64,000 bases of DNA, taken from contig NZ_VJNB01000001.1 in the NCBI RefSeq assembly GCF_007556595.1, forward strand, positions 310,001 through 374,000, in the 5' to 3' direction. The notes beneath the pieces are model-generated. The model was given only the letters and a program-made list of their open reading frames with translations. It was not told where the DNA came from and made no database searches. This document shows, in pieces, positions 60,031 through 64,000 of this stretch; position 1 is the stretch's first letter; every line of letters begins with the position of its first letter. The stretch is from Tepidimonas alkaliphilus. GTDB lineage: Bacteria; Pseudomonadota; Gammaproteobacteria; Burkholderiales; Burkholderiaceae_C. A program made the translations under genes and the position numbers.

Positions 60031-61227
60031 ATGACCGCCAACGTTTGCTCCTTTGCGCGACTGTGGGCCCTGGTGCCTGCAGCCGGATCGGGCCGCCGCG
60101 CGGGCCTGGCGCAGCCCAAGCAGCACCACAGGCTGGCCGGTCAGCGGGTGCTGGATCGCACGCTGGCGGCGCTGCAGGCGGTGCCGGCGCTGGACGGCGT
60201 GGCGGTGGTGCTGGCGCCGGACGACACGAGCGGCTGGCAACCGCCCGCGGGCGTGCACGCCTGGCGCGTCGGGGGCGCCACGCGCGCGGCCAGCGTGCTG
60301 GCGGGCTTGCGGCAGTGGGCCGCGCACGGCGCGCGCGACGACGACTGGGTATTGGTGCACGATGCGGCGCGCTGCCTGCTGCGCCCGCAGGACGTGCAGG
60401 CGCTGATCGACGCCTGCCGCGACGACCCGGTCGGCGGGCTGCTGGCGGTGCCGGTGGCCGACACGCTGAAGGAGGCCGGCGCGGACGGTCGCGTGGCTGC
60501 CACCCGGCCGCGCGAGCGGCTGTGGCAGGCGCAGACGCCGCAGATGTTTCGCCTCGGCCTGCTGCGCCGGGCGCTGCAGGCGTGCGAGGCGGCGGGCTTC
60601 GACGGCATCACCGACGAGGCCAGCGCCGTCGAGCGGCTGGGGCTGGCGCCCAGGCTCGTCCCGGGCCACCCCGGCAACCTCAAGCTGACCTATCCGGAGG
60701 ATTTCGTGATGGCCGAAGCCTGGCTGCGCGGACAGGCGCCGGCGCCGCCGTGGCGCATCGGCGAAGGCTGGGACGTGCACGCGCTGGTGCCGGGGCGGGC
60801 GCTGGTGCTGGGCGGCGTGACGATCCCGCACGACCGCGGGCTGCTGGGCCACTCCGACGCCGATGCGCTGCTGCACGCGATCACCGACGCGCTGCTCGGC
60901 GCGGCGGGGCTGGGCGACATCGGCACGTGGTTCCCGGACCACGACGGGCGCTGGCGCGGTGCCGATTCGGCCCGCCTGCTGGCCGAGGCGGCGGCGCAGG
61001 TGCGCGCGCGCGGCTGGCAGCCGGTCAATGTCGATGCCACGGTCGTGGCGCAAGCGCCGCGGCTGGCGCCGCACCGCGCGGCGATGCAGGCCAACGTCGC
61101 GGCGGCGCTGGCGCTGCCGCTGCAGGCCGTCAACGTCAAGGCCAAGACCGCCGAGCGGCTGGGGCCGGTGGGGCAGGGGCTGGCGATCGAGGCGCGCGCG
61201 GTGGTGCTGCTGCAGCGGCAAGGCTGA
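60031..61227 (+). CDS. ispDF: Bifunctional IspD-IspF (MEP pathway) fusion
   Basis: Isoprenoid precursor synthesis. Residues 1 to about 232 are IspD (MEP cytidylyltransferase: [37 protein letters not shown]). From about 240 on is IspF (MEcPP synthase: [14 protein letters not shown] with the metal-binding Asp and His, [37 protein letters not shown]). One open frame of 398 residues links them by a short Pro/Ala linker (GQAPAPPW), with no internal stop. The intermediate enzyme IspE is separate. The start ATG at 60031 is eight bases after a TAGAAT. Confidence 0.93.
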   Translation: MTANVCSFARLWALVPAAGSGRRAGLAQPKQHHRLAGQRVLDRTLAALQAVPALDGVAVVLAPDDTSGWQPPAGVHAWRVGGATRAASVLAGLRQWAAHGARDDDWVLVHDAARCLLRPQDVQALIDACRDDPVGGLLAVPVADTLKEAGADGRVAATRPRERLWQAQTPQMFRLGLLRRALQACEAAGFDGITDEASAVERLGLAPRLVPGHPGNLKLTYPEDFVMAEAWLRGQAPAPPWRIGEGWDVHALVPGRALVLGGVTIPHDRGLLGHSDADALLHAITDALLGAAGLGDIGTWFPDHDGRWRGADSARLLAEAAAQVRARGWQPVNVDATVVAQAPRLAPHRAAMQANVAAALALPLQAVNVKAKTAERLGPVGQGLAIEARAVVLLQRQG

Positions 61228-61289
61228 CGCCGGCTGCAACCCGGGTTCGCGCAGCCCCCAGCCACGCTGCGGGTTGCCAAGGCTCGCCG

Positions 61290-62594
61290 TTACGCCGCCG
61301 GCAGGTGCAGTGTCGCCTCCAGCCCGCCGCCCTCGGCCAGCGCCAGCGTCAGCCGGCCACCCAGGCGCTCGGCGCCGCGGCGCACGATCGCCAGCCCCAG
61401 CCCGCTGCCGGGCGTGGTGCGCGCCGCCTCGGCGCGGTAGAACGGCTCGGTCAGACGCGGCAGCGCGTCCGCCGGCACCCCGGGGCCGTGGTCGCGCACC
61501 CGCAGCGCCACCGTGCCGTCGGCGTTGCGCCGGGCGTCGATTTCCACGCGCACCGTGCCGTCGGGGCTGCGCCCGTGGCGGGCGGCGTTTTCCAGCAGGT
61601 TGGCCAGCAGCCGCTGCAGCACGGTGGCGTCGGCGCGCACGCGCAGCTCGGCTGGACAGCGCACGTGGAGCTCGACGTCGCTGCGCCCGCGATAGGGGGC
61701 GGCGGCGCGCTCCAGCGCCAGGCCAAGGGGCAGCTCCTCCATTTGCAGGGGACGCTCGCGCGCAAAATCGAGAAATTGGGCCAAGATGGCGTCCACCTCG
61801 GCAACATCATCGGCCATGCGGCTGCGCGTGGCGGCATCGGGCACGCCGAGCTCGATCTCCAGCCGCAGCCGCGCCAGCGGCGTGCGCAGGTCGTGCGAGA
61901 TGCCGGCCAGCATCAGCCGCCGGTCGGCCTCCGAGCGCGCCAGCCGCGCCGCCATGGCGTTGAAGGCGTGGTTGACGCTGGCGATCTCGCGCGTCGGCTG
62001 GTTCTCATCCAGCCGGGCGCCGTCGAAGTCGCCCTCGCCGACGCGGCGCGCGGCCTGGGCGAGCTGCTGCAGCGGGCGGTTGATCACGCGCGTGATCAGC
62101 ACCGCCCCGAGCAGCGACAACCCCAGCGCCGTGGCGCCCCACACCAGCCATGTGCGCCCCTGCACGCCGGCCAGCCGCGACGGGTCGGCCAGCAGCCAGT
62201 ATTTCTCATCCTCGATCGCAAAGCCGATCCACAGGCCGTCGAAGCCGTTGACCTCGCGCGCGACGATGGTGCCGGGGCCGAGCTTGTCCTGCAGCGCCTG
62301 CGCCACGCGCGCCCCCAGCGTGCCGGGCGGGTAGGGCTGGTGCTCGTCAGCCGCGTCGCGCACGGCGATGCGCACGTTTTCCTCGTCAACCAGCGTCTTG
62401 ACCAGCGCTACGCGCGCGATCGGGTCGGTGTAGATCAGCGCCGCGCGCGTCAGGTTGACCAGCGAGGCCAGCGCCTGCGCGCTCTGCAGCGCGCGCGGCT
62501 CCTGCTCCAGCGTGCGCAGCGCCTGGAACCACGCCAACACCGACAGCGCCAGCAGCCCCGCCAGCAGCAGGAAGTTGCGCCAGAACAGGCTCAT
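61290..62594 (-). CDS. envZ: EnvZ-like sensor histidine kinase
   Basis: Inner-membrane sensor kinase of 434 residues. It has an N-terminal membrane span (FLLLAGLLALSVLAWFQ), a periplasmic domain of about 120 residues, a second span (GATALGLSLLGAVLITRV), HAMP, HisKA with His234 in GISHDLRTPLARLRLE, and an ATPase domain (LLENAARHG, VRDHGPGVP, GSGLGLAIVRRG). The start overlaps ompR by four bases. With OmpR it probably reads osmotic or envelope conditions; the actual stimulus is unknown here. Confidence 0.88.
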   Translation of the reverse strand: MSLFWRNFLLLAGLLALSVLAWFQALRTLEQEPRALQSAQALASLVNLTRAALIYTDPIARVALVKTLVDEENVRIAVRDAADEHQPYPPGTLGARVAQALQDKLGPGTIVAREVNGFDGLWIGFAIEDEKYWLLADPSRLAGVQGRTWLVWGATALGLSLLGAVLITRVINRPLQQLAQAARRVGEGDFDGARLDENQPTREIASVNHAFNAMAARLARSEADRRLMLAGISHDLRTPLARLRLEIELGVPDAATRSRMADDVAEVDAILAQFLDFARERPLQMEELPLGLALERAAAPYRGRSDVELHVRCPAELRVRADATVLQRLLANLLENAARHGRSPDGTVRVEIDARRNADGTVALRVRDHGPGVPADALPRLTEPFYRAEAARTTPGSGLGLAIVRRGAERLGGRLTLALAEGGGLEATLHLPAA

Positions 62595-63313
62595 CGGTCG
62601 TCCGGCACGAACATGTAGCCCACGCCCCAGACGGTCTGGATGTAGCGCGGGTTGGCCGGGTCGGGCTCGATCAGCTTGCGCAGGCGCGAGACCTGCACGT
62701 CCAGGCTGCGGTCGAACGGCTCGAACTCGCGCCCGCGCGCCAGCTGCGCCAACTTCTCGCGCGACATCGGCTGGCGCGGGTGGCGCACCAGCGCCTTCAG
62801 CATCGCATACTCGCCGGTGGTCAGCGGCACGTCCTGGCCGTCGCGCAGCAGGCGCCGCCGCCCGAGGTCGAAGGTGAACGGCCCGAACGTCACCACCGCG
62901 CCGTCGGCCGCTGCCGCCCCCGGCGCCTCTGGCGGCGGGCGGCGGCGCAGCACGGCGTGGATGCGCGCCAGCAGCTCGCGCGGGTTGAAGGGCTTGGGCA
63001 GGTAGTCGTCCGCGCCCAGCTCCAGCCCGACGATGCGATCCACATCTTCGCCCTTGGCGGTCAGCATGATGATCGGCGTGGCGTCACCCGCCGCGCGCAG
63101 CCGCCGGCAGATGCTCAGGCCATCCTCGCCCGGCAGCATCAAGTCCAGCACGATCAGGTCGGCGGTCTCGCGCTGCAGTAGGCGGTCCAGCCGCGCGCCG
63201 TCCTCGGCCAGCAGGACGTCAAAGCCCTCCTGCGTCAGGTAGCGTTGCAACAGCTCGCGGATGCGGGCGTCGTCATCCACCACAATCAAGCGAAGCGGGC
63301 GGCGTGATGGCAT
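62591..63313 (-). CDS. ompR: OmpR-like response regulator
   Basis: A 240-residue response regulator. The receiver has the acidic pocket VVDDDARIRE, phospho-acceptor Asp57 in LIVLDLMLPGEDG, and the conserved Lys in LPKPFN. The C-terminal winged helix (LTTGEYAMLKALVRHPRQPMSREKL, DVQVSRLRKLIE) is of the OmpR/PhoB type. The start is set at ATG 63313, though the frame opens 15 codons earlier. It is the first gene of the ompR-envZ pair. Confidence 0.92.
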   Translation of the reverse strand: MPSRRPLRLIVVDDDARIRELLQRYLTQEGFDVLLAEDGARLDRLLQRETADLIVLDLMLPGEDGLSICRRLRAAGDATPIIMLTAKGEDVDRIVGLELGADDYLPKPFNPRELLARIHAVLRRRPPPEAPGAAAADGAVVTFGPFTFDLGRRRLLRDGQDVPLTTGEYAMLKALVRHPRQPMSREKLAQLARGREFEPFDRSLDVQVSRLRKLIEPDPANPRYIQTVWGVGYMFVPDDR

Positions 63314-63778
63314 GGCAGGTTGGTCAACGCAAAGGTCCAAGGCAGCCGGACGTCGCACGCCGCCACGGACGCGCGCGCCGGTCGCACCCGATTGTCATCC
63401 CAAAGACGCCCGCCACGTGCAACCAAGCGTAACGAGGCGGGCAGCATCCCGTTGAACAAGAGGCCAAGCATGTCACGCTTGCCTTCTGCGCCCCGCGATG
63501 GGTGACGGATCGGTGTTCGCGGACGAGTCATCCCTTCGGCCATCGGAAAAGCGCCCGGGGCTTGTCGCCGTGGAAAAGAGTTCTTTTCAAACAGATGTTT
63601 ATGATTTTTTATTAATGTAACTTCTTAAAAAAGTTGTCCGCGAGCTCTGTGGACTGAGAACTTTGGCTTATACTTCGCTTCGCAAGCCGTTCGGACGTAG
63701 CCAGGTGGCCTCGGCTCAGTTGCTCGTCCGCAACAGGCTGGATAAGTGGTTGACCCACAAGCCCATTTTTGGGGTAGA
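63314..63778. other. Non-coding stretch before the CRISPR array
   Basis: No gene is supported here. 63314 to about 63560 is GC-rich and holds the ompR upstream region; an 85-codon leftward frame across it looks spurious. From about 63575 to 63660 the sequence turns AT-rich, with T and A runs (TTTATGATTTTTTATTAATG), unlike the rest of the window. A TATACT hexamer lies at 63669-63674. This looks like a CRISPR leader with a rightward promoter, by position and composition only. Confidence 0.5.
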
Positions 63779-64000
63779 GTGGAGGTGCCCCGACTTTCAA
63801 AAGGGGATTAAGACGATTCTGGTACTCCAGGTTGGCGCGGTCGTAAGGTGGAGGTGCCCCGACTTTCAAAAGGGGATTAAGACGCCTCGAGTGGCCCAAA
63901 AGGCCTTTTCCAGGGTGGAGGTGCCCCGACTTTCAAAAGGGGATTAAGACTTCTCAGCAGCGCCGATGGTGCCGCTCATGATGGTGGAGGTACCCCGACT
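63779..64000 (+). CRISPR. CRISPR array, left end (cut by the window)
   Basis: Three complete 36-bp repeats (63779-63814, 63848-63883, 63915-63950), identical to one another, and a fourth cut off at 63984-64000 with one change (G to A at 63992). Spacers are 33, 31 and 33 bases (63815-63847, 63884-63914, 63951-63983). The repeat has a nine-base 5' flank (GTGGAGGTG), a CCCC arm, an 11-base loop, a GGGG arm and the eight-base tail ATTAAGAC. The tail resembles the 5' handle of crRNAs (ATTGAAAC) and suggests rightward transcription, which agrees with the AT-rich leader to the left. No cas gene is present in the window, so the type is open. Confidence 0.95.

Noticed and set aside
55872-62618. Rightward open frame of 2248 codons across yitT, mfd, ispDF and envZ
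   Set aside because: It is antisense to mfd and envZ, is Gln/Arg/His/Ala-rich without domains, and exists because stop codons are rare in the complement of GC-rich genes. The true genes have clear motifs.
63286-63543. 85-codon leftward frame upstream of ompR
   Set aside because: Overlaps the ompR start region, has no ribosome binding site and no recognisable similarity.
63612-63947. Two short frames (about 95 codons) across the CRISPR array and leader
   Set aside because: They translate the repeat units (recurring peptide in each repeat) and are artefacts of the array.

Overview
The window is high-GC bacterial chromosome from a betaproteobacterium, most likely Burkholderiales of the Comamonadaceae type. 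This rests on gene content and order, not on a marker-gene tree: a phoR-type kinase, rho-trxA, dnaX-ybaB-recR, map-glnD, an imuA-imuB-dnaE2 mutagenesis cassette, a PHA-synthesis repressor (phaR), the order ilvB-ilvH-ilvC-pssA-leuA, the aat-bpt N-end-rule pair, an orphan TctC-type binding protein, and an ompR-envZ pair. Almost everything is dense core genome. The clear accessory pieces are a DUF4143 ATPase behind a perfect palindrome, a toxin-antitoxin pair, and the start of a CRISPR array at the right edge.

Layout. 1-3.5 kb: phosphate-sensing kinase phoR, a convergent polytopic membrane protein, and ribosomal protein L31 type B. 3.5-5.6 kb: rho with a hairpin-rich leader, trxA, and the 4.5S signal recognition particle RNA (ffs). 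5.7-12.9 kb: TctC-type binding protein, dnaX, ybaB, recR, an ABC-type binding protein, and ligA. 12.9-18.9 kb, leftward: a small cytochrome c, glnD, map and a chemoreceptor. 19-25.7 kb: SOS region with a LexA box, imuA-imuB-dnaE2 as overlapping genes, then convergent lexA and a tesA-like esterase. 25.7-32.6 kb: a YbbA-like ATPase, rlmB, phaR, rimO, two identical tRNA-Leu(CAG) genes, rnr and a YggT-family gene. 32.6-35.7 kb, leftward: molybdenum cofactor operon moaA-mobA-moeA. 35.8-39.2 kb: TlpA-like protein, ppa, nadE, glnB. 39.3-46.8 kb: LOG and RDD family genes, then the branched-chain amino acid block ilvB-ilvH-ilvC-pssA-leuA; leuA has a complete transcription-attenuation leader. 46.9-52.5 kb: a penicillin-binding endopeptidase, an IclR regulator, bpt, aat, nth and an aminotransferase. 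52.5-56.5 kb: a thioredoxin-like membrane-anchored protein, DUF4143 ATPase, serB, a MazF/PemK-type toxin with its antitoxin, and a YitT-family protein. 56.5-63.3 kb: mfd divergent from a fused ispDF gene, then envZ and ompR. 63.3-64 kb: an AT-rich leader-like stretch and a CRISPR array that runs off the window.

Functional links. GlnD and GlnB, both present, are the sensor and carrier of nitrogen status. The ilv and leu genes form one biosynthetic route, with leuA tuned by leucyl-tRNA supply. ImuA, ImuB, DnaE2 and LexA form a DNA-damage mutagenesis circuit. DnaX, YbaB, RecR, LigA, Mfd and Nth are replication and repair functions. MoaA, MobA and MoeA build molybdenum cofactor.

The least-explained features are the CRISPR array (36-bp repeat, CCCC/GGGG stem, ATTAAGAC tail, no cas gene in view), the leucine attenuator, a palindromic -10 box shared by mfd and ispDF, a window-wide tendency for -10-like hexamers to sit 6-10 bases before start codons, and the 34-bp palindrome before the DUF4143 ATPase.
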